From Oceanospirillaceae bacterium (lineage in GTDB: Bacteria > Pseudomonadota > Gammaproteobacteria > Pseudomonadales > Balneatricaceae), in contig JABSQZ010000003.1 of assembly GCA_013215505.1 (NCBI GenBank), forward strand, positions 1 through 64,000: a stretch of 64,000 nt of DNA, in the 5' to 3' direction. Positions 34,898-44,614 of this stretch are shown here, piece by piece. Position 1 is the first letter of the stretch; each line of letters starts with the position of its first letter. Position numbers and translations under genes: made by a program. The notes beneath the pieces are model-generated. The model saw only the letters and a list, made by a program, of their open reading frames with translations. It had not been told where the DNA came from and did no database searches.

Positions 34898-37345
34898 TTG
34901 ACTATGACAGATAAAAAACAGATACCGGCCAAGGCCCAAGTGGTGATCATCGGCGGTGGTATTGTAGGTTGTTCCATCGCTTATCATCTTGCCAAACAAG
35001 GGCAAAAAGACGTTGTGGTACTAGAGCGCAAGCAGCTAACTTGTGGTACCACCTGGCATGCTGCAGGCCTGGTAAGTCTGCTCTGGCCAACCCCTTATCT
35101 AACCAGTCTGGCAAAATATAGCCATGAACTTTATGCCTCTTTGGAAGAGGAAACAGGCCAGGCGACCGGCTATCGGCAAATAGGCAGTTTGTCACTGGCG
35201 AGAACTGAAGAGCGCCTTGAAGAACTACAGCGCACTTCATCTATGGCCAGTGTCTTTGGGGTGGAATCGGAGATGATCGATAACACTCGCCTGGTGGAAC
35301 TCTACCCCGGTATAAATACCGAGGGGATACTGGGCGCTCTGTACACTGAAAAAGATGGCCAGACCAACCCAATTGACACCACCATGGCCCTGGCCAAAGG
35401 GGCTAAGTTACATGGGGCCCAGGTTCTTGAAAATGTAAAAGTAGAGCAGATACTGACCGAGAATGGCAAAGCTGTCGGGGTGCAAACTGATTGCGGCATT
35501 ATCAAGGCAGATACAGTCGTGTTAGCCGGTGGTTTGTGGTCGCGGGATATCGCAGCCCAGATTGGCGTCGACTTACCTCTGTATGCCTGTGAACATTATT
35601 ATGTAGTGACAGATGAAATGGATGGCCTGAGCAAGCGCCCGGTGCTGCGCGATTTCGACAAAGGTCTGTATTTCAAAGAAGATGCCGGCAAGATGCTGGT
35701 CGGCTGGTTTGAGCACAACGCCCGCGGCTGCCCGATGAGTAAAATAGCTGAAGACTTCTGCTTTGACGAATTCCCCTGTGATTTAGATCACATCGAAGAA
35801 TATCTGATGAACAGCATGGATACCTTCCCCGATTTACAAAAAACCGGCATTCGCACATTCTTTAACGGCCCGGAGAGTTTTACCCCCGACAACTTACACT
35901 TGTTGGGCCCTACCCCTGAAGTAGATAACTTCTATGTGGCCTGCGGCTTAAATTCTAAGGGAATTGGCGCCGGCGGAGGGTTGGGGAAATTGATGGCTGA
36001 TTGGATTATCGACGGCTATCCCCCTGGAGATATCTGGGATTGCGATGTGCGACGTCATCATTCTGTACAACGTCAGCAAGCTTATATCGAGGCGCGGATT
36101 CCCGAGGCGCTGAGCCATACTTACGCCATGCACTGGCCGTTTTATCAATACAGCAGCGGACGTGGGCAAATACTGTCGCCACTGCATGATGTGTTGAAAG
36201 AGCAAGGTGCCTGTCACGGTGAAGTGGCGGGTTACGAGCGCGCTAACTGGTTCGCCAGAGACGGCGCTAAGGCTGAGTATAACTACAGCTATAAGCGGCA
36301 AAACTGGTTTGATTTTTATGCCCGGGAGCACATGGCGGTGCGCGAGAATGTCGGTATCTACGATATCTCTTCGTTCGGCAAGTTTGAAGTGTCTGGCCCC
36401 GATGCAGAAAAAGCCCTGCAGTGGGTATGCGCGGGAGATATGTCGGCTGCACCAGGTGCGGTCATCTACACCCAGTGGCTGAATGAACGCGGCGGCATAG
36501 AGGCAGATATAACGGCTACCAGAACAGCGCAAGACAGCTATATGATTACCACCGGAATTGGTTCTGTATACCGCGATTGGTGGCATCTACAGAAAAATTT
36601 GCACGGGGATGTGCAAGTGCGGGACATCAGTGCCGACTATTCTTGCCTGGCACTACAAGGGCCCAATGCCCGCGCGGTGCTGGAAAAAGTTGTCGATACA
36701 GATTTAGACCCGCAACAATTCTTATTTGCCAGCGGCCGCTATGCCAAGATAGTGGGGGCGAAAGTCTGGTTGCAGCGCTTGTCATATGTTGGCGAGCTGG
36801 GCTGGGAAATATTTGCCGAGGCCGCCGACACTGTTAAAGTGTTCGCTGCGCTGCAGCAAGCCGGCGCAGAGTTTGAAATGTGCAACGTCGGAATGCACGC
36901 AGTTAACAGTCTGCGTCTGGAGAAAGGCTTCCGTCACTGGGGCCACGATATAGGTTCTTCAGATAACTTGATTCAGGCGGGGCTCGGTTTTGCAGCTAAG
37001 CCTGATGCCGCCGATTTTATCGGCCGCAGCGCTTTCATCGAGGCCAAGGCCGCGGGGTTACCCAATCGACGGATGCTGCAGTTTAAGCTGAATGACCCTG
37101 AACCAATGTTGTATCACAATGAGCCCATTATCATGGACGGACGGATTGTCGGTTATTTGACCTCAGGTATGTATGGCCATGCTGTCGGTGCGGCGATTGG
37201 CATGGGATACGTAGAAGCGGCAGGCCTGTCGGCCGATGTGATCAAAGATGCACAGTTTGAAATAGAAATCGCCAAGACTCGCTTTACAGCGCAGGCTTCA
37301 CTGCGCGCTTTCTATGACCCTAGTGGAGGTCGCATGAAAGTGTAG
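34898..37345 (+). CDS. dimethylglycine/sarcosine dehydrogenase-like flavoprotein with GcvT domain
   Basis: The 815-residue protein starts with the FAD-binding fold VVIIGGGIVGCSIAYHLAKQG. TCGTTWHAAGLVS follows, in which His54 matches the histidine that carries covalent FAD in dimethylglycine dehydrogenase. An FAO_M linker and a C-terminal GcvT-like folate domain complete it (VGIYDISSFGKFEVSGPDAEKALQWVCAGDM, then RLSYVGELGWEIFAEA and NSLRLEKGFRHWGHDI). Such enzymes oxidatively demethylate N-methyl groups and pass the carbon to tetrahydrofolate. The natural substrate is unknown. It is divergent from a GcvA-like LysR, and a second paralogue lies at 55083. Confidence 0.9.
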   Translation: MTMTDKKQIPAKAQVVIIGGGIVGCSIAYHLAKQGQKDVVVLERKQLTCGTTWHAAGLVSLLWPTPYLTSLAKYSHELYASLEEETGQATGYRQIGSLSLARTEERLEELQRTSSMASVFGVESEMIDNTRLVELYPGINTEGILGALYTEKDGQTNPIDTTMALAKGAKLHGAQVLENVKVEQILTENGKAVGVQTDCGIIKADTVVLAGGLWSRDIAAQIGVDLPLYACEHYYVVTDEMDGLSKRPVLRDFDKGLYFKEDAGKMLVGWFEHNARGCPMSKIAEDFCFDEFPCDLDHIEEYLMNSMDTFPDLQKTGIRTFFNGPESFTPDNLHLLGPTPEVDNFYVACGLNSKGIGAGGGLGKLMADWIIDGYPPGDIWDCDVRRHHSVQRQQAYIEARIPEALSHTYAMHWPFYQYSSGRGQILSPLHDVLKEQGACHGEVAGYERANWFARDGAKAEYNYSYKRQNWFDFYAREHMAVRENVGIYDISSFGKFEVSGPDAEKALQWVCAGDMSAAPGAVIYTQWLNERGGIEADITATRTAQDSYMITTGIGSVYRDWWHLQKNLHGDVQVRDISADYSCLALQGPNARAVLEKVVDTDLDPQQFLFASGRYAKIVGAKVWLQRLSYVGELGWEIFAEAADTVKVFAALQQAGAEFEMCNVGMHAVNSLRLEKGFRHWGHDIGSSDNLIQAGLGFAAKPDAADFIGRSAFIEAKAAGLPNRRMLQFKLNDPEPMLYHNEPIIMDGRIVGYLTSGMYGHAVGAAIGMGYVEAAGLSADVIKDAQFEIEIAKTRFTAQASLRAFYDPSGGRMKV

Positions 37346-37370
37346 GCAACCGCTTATTTAGACTATTAAC

Positions 37371-37402
37371 AAAAACAGATGCTGATTAAGTATCTGTTTT
37401 TT
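37371..37402 (+). terminator. rho-independent terminator after the DMGDH-like gene
   Basis: AAAAACAGAT and ATCTGTTTTT form a 10-bp stem around an 11-nt loop, ending in a T-run, 26 nt after the stop codon. The A-rich 5' arm also makes it usable in the opposite direction. Confidence 0.7.
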
Positions 37403-37522
37403 GCGTTTTCCGGGCTGCTGGCTTTTGAATAAACTAGACAACATTTTGCTTTTATTGCACATTACTGCTTTGCACTAAGCACTCGACTGAAACCCGAGTA
37501 TCGCCAGGAGTTAGGGAATAAC

Positions 37523-39484
37523 ATGAATCAGAAGCTACTGGCGAATTTATTTGCGCCTATCAGCATCGGGCCAGTCACTATCCGCAACCGTATTATGTCT
37601 ACCGGTCACGATACCACCTTGCCCACCGATGGTACTGTCAATGATGCCTATGTGGCCTATCAAGAATCCCGTGCCCGTGGCGGGGTCGGACTGATTGTAT
37701 TGCAAGTAGCCGCGGTACATGAAAGCGCACGTTACTCCTCTCATGTACTGATGGCCACCGATGACAGTTGCATTGCCGGTTACCGTAAAATGGCCGATGT
37801 CTGTCACAGCCACGGCGCCAGTGTCTTTGCTCAGCTGTTCCACCCAGGCCGGGAAATAATGGAGAGTGACGATGGCTTGGCGGGGGTGGCCTATTCTGCT
37901 TCCGCTGTCCCGCAAGAGCGCTTTCATGTGATGCCACGCCAGGCATCGGTGCAGCTAATTGCCGAGATTGTAGCAGGCTATGGCGCCGCGGCGAAACGCA
38001 TGCAAAGTGCCGGTATAGATGGCGTAGAAATAGTTGCCAGCCACGGTTACTTGCCCTCTCAATTCCTTAACCCCGCAGTTAATAAACGTCTGGATCAGTA
38101 CGGCGGCAGCGATGCAAACCGGCTGCGTTTTCTCAGGGAAGTGATCACTGCGGTACGTGAAGCGACCAGTGATAGTTTTGCCGTAGGTCTGCGCATTTCC
38201 AGCCGCGAGATGGATACACAGGGGCTGCAGCTGGATACTACACTGGCCGCCTGCCAACAACTGGCAGCGCAGCTGGATTTTGTCAATGTGATTGCAGGCA
38301 CCTCAGCGTCGCTCGGTGGTGCAGTACATATCGTACCGCCGATGAGCATAGAGAATGCCTATCTGGCACCCGATGCAAAACTCTTTAAAGAAAACCTGCA
38401 AATCCCGGTGTTTGTAGCCGGGCGTATTAACCAGCCCCAGGAAGCCGAAATGATACTGGCCAACGCAGAGGCCGACATGGTGGGGATGACCCGGGCGCTG
38501 ATTTGTGATCCACAAATGCCGGCGAAAGCTGCGGCGGGTCTGCTCGAGGATATTCGCGCCTGCATCGGCTGTAATCAAGCCTGTATCGGGCATTTCCACC
38601 GTGGCCTGCCTATTTCTTGTATCCAGCATCCGGAAACCGGTCGCGAGTTGAACTTTGGCTTTGGTGAAATTCCCAGGACCGCCAAGGCTAAGCAAGTAAT
38701 GGTGGTAGGTTCCGGGCCAGCGGGACTGAAGGCCGCCAGTGTGGCGGCTAAGGCAGGTCATAAAGTGACTCTCTACGAAAAATCCAAACAGTTAGGTGGG
38801 CAGGTGTTGTTAGCGCAGAAACTGGCCGGGCGTATGGAGTTCGGTGGTCTGGCCACCAATCTGATCAGAGAGTGCAGCCTGGCGGGGGTAGAACTGCTGA
38901 CTAACACAGTAGTGGACAGAGCGTTGGTAGAACAGCAACAGCCCGACACAGTGATTGTTGCAACTGGCGCCAAGCCCTATATTCCGGAGTTTGAAAATTT
39001 TGGTGCGATGCAGGTACTTAATAGCTGGCAGCTACTCAGTGGGGACGCTACAGCCGGCACCAGTGTGTTAATTGCCGACTCTATGTGCGACTGGATTGGC
39101 ATGGGACTGGCCAGAGCGCTGGCAGAAAATGGCCACCAGGTACAACTTGCGGTCAACGGTATCTGCGCAGGCGAACAGCTGCAATCTTATGTTCGCACCG
39201 AAATGGTGGCAGCTCTGCACCGGCTCGGGGTAGTAGTGATCCCCTATATGCGTCTCTATGGTTGCGATGACGACACAGTATATATGCAGCACACCGCCAG
39301 CGGGGAAGCGGTGCAGTACCAGGCGATTGACTCCTTAATTCTCTGCCAGGGACATCTGCCACAATCGGCGCTTGTCGATGAAATTAATGACCTTACCCAA
39401 GTACACTTGATCGGAGATGCCCTTGCGGCCAGAACCGCTGAAGAAGCGGTGTTTGATGGCCTGAAAGTGGCCTGGAATCTGTGA
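37523..39484 (+). CDS. trimethylamine-dehydrogenase / N-methylproline-demethylase-like flavoprotein
   Basis: The 653-residue protein combines an old-yellow-enzyme FMN barrel (IRNRIMSTGHDTTLPTDGTVNDAYVAYQESRARGGVGLIVLQ, then QLFHPGRE and EIVASHGYLPSQFLNPAVNKRLDQYGG), a 4Fe-4S motif (CIGCNQACIGHFHRGLPISCIQ) and a C-terminal FAD/NAD(P) domain (VMVVGSGPAGLKAASVAAKAGHKVTLYEK). This layout is shared by trimethylamine and dimethylamine dehydrogenases, 2,4-dienoyl-CoA reductase, DgcA and N-methylproline demethylases. Its neighbourhood favours oxidative N-demethylation. It lies 177 bp after the DMGDH-like gene, with a terminator between, so it may have its own promoter. Confidence 0.85.
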   Translation: MNQKLLANLFAPISIGPVTIRNRIMSTGHDTTLPTDGTVNDAYVAYQESRARGGVGLIVLQVAAVHESARYSSHVLMATDDSCIAGYRKMADVCHSHGASVFAQLFHPGREIMESDDGLAGVAYSASAVPQERFHVMPRQASVQLIAEIVAGYGAAAKRMQSAGIDGVEIVASHGYLPSQFLNPAVNKRLDQYGGSDANRLRFLREVITAVREATSDSFAVGLRISSREMDTQGLQLDTTLAACQQLAAQLDFVNVIAGTSASLGGAVHIVPPMSIENAYLAPDAKLFKENLQIPVFVAGRINQPQEAEMILANAEADMVGMTRALICDPQMPAKAAAGLLEDIRACIGCNQACIGHFHRGLPISCIQHPETGRELNFGFGEIPRTAKAKQVMVVGSGPAGLKAASVAAKAGHKVTLYEKSKQLGGQVLLAQKLAGRMEFGGLATNLIRECSLAGVELLTNTVVDRALVEQQQPDTVIVATGAKPYIPEFENFGAMQVLNSWQLLSGDATAGTSVLIADSMCDWIGMGLARALAENGHQVQLAVNGICAGEQLQSYVRTEMVAALHRLGVVVIPYMRLYGCDDDTVYMQHTASGEAVQYQAIDSLILCQGHLPQSALVDEINDLTQVHLIGDALAARTAEEAVFDGLKVAWNL

Positions 39485-40276
39485 ACAGCGGCTATCTGAG
39501 TAGCTGCAAATCAATGACTCGACCAGTGTTGAATTCTCGATTCTAATGCTGTTGCAAACAGCAACTAAATTTGTGCAACAGTAAAGATTCATATAGGCCC
39601 TAAAAAAAGCGTTACTGTACGCTTATCACAAAATAGCCACTAACTTCCTGGTATTGCATGATTGGGCTGGTATCGCTTTCATGCAGCGGGCTGCACTCAT
39701 TTCGACTCTGCTTGGTCATAAATACCGATCAAAAACCTGTCGGTGAAAATGATGCTTTTGAAAAAATACAAAATTTAAGGATTCTGCAGTGATCTGGGAT
39801 CAACTCTGCTACTGAGGGCCTTGCAATGCACTCATGGAGGATATTTCATAGGGCGAATCTTCAACTGTTGCGGCACACAAGTTATTGCACTGGTAAATTG
39901 CTCAGAATTAAGGGGATTAATAAACAGTGTGGTTCTTTGGCTGTGCTTTTTTAAGTTGTTTTAGCTCGTTAAGTTTATAAAAAAAATAGGCTTAATATCA
40001 ATTGACGCAGCTGCCATTATCCTCAGTTATAGATGCTATTCAGCCTTCGCGGCCAGGCGCAAAATGTGCAAAATATTGTCGTAGCAGGGCAAGCAGTAAA
40101 GTGATTGTTTGTCTTATGCTGATCAGAATATATTTTGCTTTTCTAACTGCAATCTGTAGATTGCGCGGGATTTTACGATTGGCTGGCTAAGGTTAGGATA
40201 ATGATACTGCTGCAGGAGTCTGGCAGACTATCCAATCTATGATCATTGAATTTTGAGTGTAAGGGTTAACTACAGC
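39485..40276. other. 792-bp non-coding region
   Basis: No ORF with family resemblance is seen on either strand. A small inverted repeat GCTGTT-GCA-AACAGC lies near 39548-39562. The region presumably holds the Lrp gene promoter. It is unusually long for this window and could hide a small RNA, but I see no specific structure. Confidence 0.4.
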
Positions 40277-40777
40277 ATGAAAAAAATTGCCTTGGATGCA
40301 ATAGATATACGTATTTTATCTGCGTTACAAAAACACGGAAAAGTCAGTAAATCAGTTTTGGCAGAGCTAGTAAACCTTTCACCGACACCTTGTTGGGTGC
40401 GCATGTCAAAGTTAACCAAAGCTGGGCTAGTATTAGGCTATAGAGCCGAGATTGACCTGGATAGGATGATAGATCTGACTCAAGTCATAGTGACTATTTC
40501 CTTAAAAACCCATAAAAAGTCAGATTTCGCCCGCTTTGAAGCATATATACAGAAAACCGACGAAATAGTAGAGTGCAGCGCCACCGGCGGCGGCTCCGAC
40601 TATGTAATGAAAATAATCACCCAAAGCCTGGTGGACTTTCAGTGCCTGGTAGAGAAATTACTCAGCGACGAAATTGGTATAGACCGCTATTTTATCTACA
40701 TAGTCACCAAGCAAATTAAATCTACCCCAGCTAACTTATCATTGCTTCTGGATAACGCTACCGCTTCGGCTAGCTGA
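40277..40777 (+). CDS. Lrp/AsnC family transcriptional regulator
   Basis: The product of about 166 residues has an Lrp helix-turn-helix (LDAIDIRILSALQKHGKVSKSVLAELVNLSPTPCWVRMSKLTKAGLVLGYRAEIDLDRM). A RAM domain follows (QVIVTISLKTHKKSDFARFEAYIQ, then ECSATGGGSDYVMKIITQSLVDFQCLVEKLL). The ATG at 40277 is preferred to upstream in-frame codons. It precedes the DmdA-like gene in the same direction, 561 bp away, and may regulate it. Confidence 0.88.
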   Translation: MKKIALDAIDIRILSALQKHGKVSKSVLAELVNLSPTPCWVRMSKLTKAGLVLGYRAEIDLDRMIDLTQVIVTISLKTHKKSDFARFEAYIQKTDEIVECSATGGGSDYVMKIITQSLVDFQCLVEKLLSDEIGIDRYFIYIVTKQIKSTPANLSLLLDNATASAS

Positions 40778-41338
40778 ACTAAAATAGCTCTACACTGCTC
40801 TATCGATTTTGCTTGAGTTTTAAACAGTAACTTCGATATTTTTCGCAACTACTCAAACGAGTTGAGTGAGTCCCTGAGGAGATGCCTGTAGCGCTATCTG
40901 CCGTAGATATCTTCTGTAGTCTCTCGCATTCCCACCCCTCAGAATTTTTTATAAGCCGAAGCTAAGAAACGGGATTGATAGTCTCTAGATTAGTGACTAA
41001 CCGTTTTTAATTCAGAAAATGATCTGGGCTAGCGGTAAGCCAATTATTAAAACTTAAGTCCAAACAGACTGTTTTCTTTTGCAAAGAAGCCCGCTGATAT
41101 ATTTCTGGAGTTGCTTTTAGTCCTAAATTGTCAGCGACTTTGTATATTATTTAAACGGCACTAACATTTATCGGTATTACTAATCAAGAGTGTAGCACTG
41201 CAACTGTCTGCTTAAATGCTCTAGCCACCGTCTCAAAATGTCAGCCCTTTCGCTAACTTGAATAACTAAACAGCTATTTGTGCTGGTTGGGAAAATGCGA
41301 AATCAAGGATTATAAATCACACTGTATAGGACATAAAA
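40778..41338. promoter_or_regulatory. 561-bp upstream region of the DmdA-like gene
   Basis: No protein-coding gene is seen. CTCAA-ACGAG-TTGAG forms a short hairpin near 40855. I looked for a glycine-type riboswitch core and did not find one. It likely holds the promoter of the DmdA-like gene and possibly an Lrp site. Confidence 0.35.
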
Positions 41339-42481
41339 ATGGCCAAACAAGAAGAATTTGGATTTGGAACACAGATTCGTAAATCTCCCTATTTCGACGC
41401 TACTGTGCGTTGGGGTGCACAGGGATTTTCGGTGTATAACCACATGTATATTCCGAGGGATTTTGGAGATCCGGTGCAAAATTTTTGGAATTTGGTCAAC
41501 GATGCAATTCTCTGTGACGTTGCAGTAGAACGACAGGTGGAAATAACCGGTCCGGATGCCGCAGAGTTCACCCAGTTGCTGACTCCCCGTGATCTTTCCG
41601 CACTTGCAGTTGGCCAGTGTAAATATGTACTCATTACCAACGCTCAGGGAGGTATTCTCAACGACCCAATCTTGTTGCGCCTGGCGGAAAATCACTTTTG
41701 GATTTCGCTGGCTGATAGCGATGTTCTGCTTTGGGCACAGGGAGTCGCAGTGAATTCCGGTTTGGATGTGCAAATTCGTGAACCTGATGTGGCACCGCTG
41801 CAGCTGCAGGGGCCCAAGTCCGGAGAAGTGATGAAAGCACTATTGGGCGAGAGTATCGCCGATCTTCGCTATTACTGGCTGCGCGAATATGATCTCGATG
41901 GTATCCCGTTGATCGTCTCCCGCACCGGTTGGTCGAGTGAGCTGGGTTATGAGCTTTATCTGCGCGATGGCTCTAAAGGCGATGAACTGTGGGAAAAGAT
42001 CATGTCAGCAGGTGCTCCCTTTGGGCTTAAACCTGGTCATACTTCTACCATCCGCCGTATTGAAGGCGGTATGTTGTCTTACCACGCAGATATGGATATC
42101 AATACAAACCCTTATGAATTGGGGCTCGGCCGTCTGGTTGATGTCGATGCAGATATTGAATTTATTGGCAAAGCGGCACTTAAAAGTATTCGTGATAAAG
42201 GAGTTTCTCGTCAACAGGTAGGCCTGGTGATTGATGGACCTGCAATGGCGAATTCAAATACTAAATTCTGGGTGTTAGAAAAGCAGGGTGAACCAGTGGG
42301 TAAAGTAACATCCGCGGTGTTTTCACCACGCTTAGAGAAGAATATCGCGCTGGCAATGGTGGGCTCAGAGTTCACCGCACTAGGTAGCCAATTTACCTTA
42401 CAGACAGCTAGCGGAAAAACCACGGCCAGAGTCGTAGAAAAGCCTTTTTTTGATCCGAAAAAGAAAATCACAACAACCTGA
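41339..42481 (+). CDS. DmdA-like aminomethyltransferase (possible DMSP demethylase)
   Basis: The 380-residue protein is a stand-alone GcvT-fold enzyme. Its pattern follows DmdA from memory: RKSPYFDATVRWGAQGFSVYNHMYIPRDFGDP, AVERQVEITGPDAAEFTQLLTPRDL, GQCKYVLITNAQGGILNDPILLRLAENHFWISLADSDVLLWAQGVAV, and IRRIEGGMLSYHADMDINTNPYELGLGRLVD. DmdA transfers a methyl group from dimethylsulfoniopropionate to tetrahydrofolate. Glycine-cleavage T proteins usually come with gcvH and gcvP, absent here. A different methylated substrate, such as glycine betaine, cannot be excluded. Confidence 0.6.
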   Translation: MAKQEEFGFGTQIRKSPYFDATVRWGAQGFSVYNHMYIPRDFGDPVQNFWNLVNDAILCDVAVERQVEITGPDAAEFTQLLTPRDLSALAVGQCKYVLITNAQGGILNDPILLRLAENHFWISLADSDVLLWAQGVAVNSGLDVQIREPDVAPLQLQGPKSGEVMKALLGESIADLRYYWLREYDLDGIPLIVSRTGWSSELGYELYLRDGSKGDELWEKIMSAGAPFGLKPGHTSTIRRIEGGMLSYHADMDINTNPYELGLGRLVDVDADIEFIGKAALKSIRDKGVSRQQVGLVIDGPAMANSNTKFWVLEKQGEPVGKVTSAVFSPRLEKNIALAMVGSEFTALGSQFTLQTASGKTTARVVEKPFFDPKKKITTT

Positions 42482-42503
42482 ACTTTGCATTAGAAAATTG
42501 TCG

Positions 42504-42538
42504 ACAGGTCCTGTACGCCAGAGGCGTGTTGGACCTGT
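42504..42538. terminator. two-part hairpin after the DmdA-like gene
   Basis: An outer stem ACAGGTCC/GGACCTGT and an inner stem ACGCC/GGCGT share one axis with small symmetric bulges. The structure lies 23 nt after the stop codon and no T-run follows. It probably ends or protects the transcript. Confidence 0.6.
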
Positions 42539-42704
42539 TCACATGTTGCTTAAGTAAATTATGTCTTCAATACCCATTAATCATTCTCAGCGAATAGGCA
42601 GCAAAAAGTTATTTACAGCCTTTAGTGGCAAGCGGTTTTTCAGTTGCCGGTGGAGGCTCAGATTTAATAAAACTAATATCTAGTCTTGTGGGGGTTTTAA
42701 CTAG

Positions 42705-44063
42705 TTACTCTAAATTATATTTTAGAGCTGCGACATAGACCGGTTGTAGGTTGCCATAAAAACCGGAACAGGCAATAGTGTCATAATACTTTCCACCGAT
42801 AGAATATATCTGGTTTATATTTTGCACATATATCGCATCAAACCGTTCTTTGAGTAACATTTCAGTCAATCTCGATGATAAGCCTGAACCAACAACTTCT
42901 AGGCTATTGGGATTGTTATTGTACTTTTTCAGCACACTGACTAGTTTTGTACCGCCGGGAAATCCAATGCGCAAATTTTTCCACAAGTGAGTTGCACTGA
43001 GAAATGGAATAAAATTTTTCTTTTTGAAACACAGTCCGGGAATTTCAAAAGTAATTGGTTTCCCTATTGGCTGTAACTCAGCTATATCATAGATCGGAAA
43101 GGCCAATTGAATTGCCCCGTTCTGTAAAAAGCCTCGTAGTCTTTTTCTTGGAATCCCAACCAGTTTCAGATCGATAAATTCTACTGATTCAGTAAAGTGT
43201 TGTGGCCAGGATTGTTTAATGTCTCCATTGTTTTCTATCTTAATATAAGGGGGATAATCGAATACGCCCATGACCAGTTTTTGCTGCATAGCGACCTCTG
43301 GCTTAGAATCATATTGTTCGAATATCAATTTATCCATGGCGAAGCTGACCCCTCCTGCTAATTGATTGAGCTTAAAATTCTGCATTTTAAAGCCTGCTAT
43401 ATTTATATTTGTCCATTTAGACGGTGGCAGGTTTAGATTGAGGAGATTATCCTCTGCTGCTCCATGGCAGCTAAGACAGCCTTTGTCATGGTAAAGTGGA
43501 TACATATAGCGCACTTCATCGGCAACGATTTCCAAGTGAGTTTGGCCCTTTTCCCAACTGGGACTGGCTATTTTTTCTAGTACAGCTTGCTCCCATTTGT
43601 CGGGTTTGTTGAGCTCATTATAAAGTTTACCTGCAAATCCGGAAAATTTTATCCGCATGGGTAAATACGCATTAGAAAAACGTTGCGATAATTGAAACGC
43701 AAAAATCGCAGGAATAAACCCTTTGACCTTTATCTGTTTGTCCAAAAGAAGGGCTTTGTTTGTCTCCATTATAACTTTCATAGACAGCAACATTTCTCTG
43801 GTCACAATATTATCTGATTTCGGAAATTTTTTTTTGAAAGTCGTTACATAGGTGGCTTTAACTTGAGCTATAAAGTTTTCCCCGAATAGGTGCGATTTGT
43901 CTGCATCTGTAGAGTTGATAATTGATTGATTTTCGAAAATAGTTTTCATCGCTGCGACATATATTTGTGTGGTTTGTTGCGCGATATCTTGCACTGTTTT
44001 TTGTGTTGCAGCTGCAGAATTGAAGCTATAGATGAGTAGAATTAGATAAACTATATTTTTCAT
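42705..44063 (-). CDS. secreted heme-c sensor (Tll0287/DUF3365-like) fused to a solute-binding domain
   Basis: The product of about 452 residues has a signal peptide (KNIVYLILLIYSFNSAAA) and no later membrane helix, so it should be periplasmic. Residues ~20-245 look like a Tll0287-like/DUF3365 sensor with FIPAIFAFQLSQRFS and a c-type heme site CLSCH at 196-200. From about residue 260 a type 2 periplasmic binding domain starts (LVMGVFDYPPYIKIENNGDI), similar to SBP_bac_3. The ATG at 44063 has GGAGG 6 nt upstream. The fusion suggests heme-dependent redox or gas sensing coupled to ligand binding. The gene is AT-rich and divergent from a chemoreceptor gene. Confidence 0.7.
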   Translation of the reverse strand: MKNIVYLILLIYSFNSAAATQKTVQDIAQQTTQIYVAAMKTIFENQSIINSTDADKSHLFGENFIAQVKATYVTTFKKKFPKSDNIVTREMLLSMKVIMETNKALLLDKQIKVKGFIPAIFAFQLSQRFSNAYLPMRIKFSGFAGKLYNELNKPDKWEQAVLEKIASPSWEKGQTHLEIVADEVRYMYPLYHDKGCLSCHGAAEDNLLNLNLPPSKWTNINIAGFKMQNFKLNQLAGGVSFAMDKLIFEQYDSKPEVAMQQKLVMGVFDYPPYIKIENNGDIKQSWPQHFTESVEFIDLKLVGIPRKRLRGFLQNGAIQLAFPIYDIAELQPIGKPITFEIPGLCFKKKNFIPFLSATHLWKNLRIGFPGGTKLVSVLKKYNNNPNSLEVVGSGLSSRLTEMLLKERFDAIYVQNINQIYSIGGKYYDTIACSGFYGNLQPVYVAALKYNLE

Positions 44064-44614
44064 CTTAACCTCCACCCAATAATTAGAAAATATCTAATGG
44101 ATCCTGTCAATTTGCAGCGGCTTCTTCAAGTGCCCTTAACAAGCCCGCTGTTCAGCAATCCTACCTTAAACTATAGCTTAAAATGCCGCACTTTAGCGCT
44201 AATTGAAGTCAATGCAGGGGGGAGGTGGAATGTTATCCCTTTTTGCCACTGTGCGGTTTATTCCTTCGCTGATGCCAGAGTGATAGCGTCCGTAAAATTC
44301 AATCTGGCTAAGTTTGTTTCAGGCGTATCTCCTAGCAAATAATATGTATTAGCCATCAGCTGATAGGCATGCTCAGACCCTTTAAACTGATCTAATATGC
44401 ATAGAAAGTTAAACCTTTCGTTATTGGCTAAGAGGCTGAATTGCTTTCTCTAATTGAGAGTCTATAGTTAGATTAGGAAAATTCGAATTACCCAACCCAG
44501 CACCCTGATTTAACCTGTATATATCAAAACCCTTGTATCTATACAAAACGGATAGATTAGTGCTATTTTTATGACATAGACCCACTTGGGTTTATCCCAA
44601 TAGAGGCACTCAGT
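44064..44614. other. 551-bp divergent region with a decayed minus-strand ORF
   Basis: It separates the heme-sensor gene and the chemoreceptor gene. On the minus strand from about 44450 to 44258 an open stretch without a clear start reads ...ERFNFLCILDQFKGSEHAYQ, then LMANTYYLLGDTPETNLARL and ends LASAKE. It may be the tail of a lost gene. Its family is not recognised. Confidence 0.3.

Noticed and set aside
35948-36586. 212-residue minus-strand frame
   Set aside because: It is entirely antisense to the DMGDH-like gene. High GC there produces long chance frames.
38303-38761. 152-residue minus-strand frame
   Set aside because: It is antisense to the 4Fe-4S flavoprotein gene and has no recognisable domain.
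40778-41338. Possible glycine riboswitch before the GcvT-fold gene
   Set aside because: I looked for the conserved core of glycine aptamers and did not find it. Only a short hairpin is present.
44097-44342. 81-residue plus-strand frame between the heme sensor and the chemoreceptor
   Set aside because: The opposite strand here reads as a more protein-like, though broken, sequence. The plus frame has no ribosome-binding site or domain.
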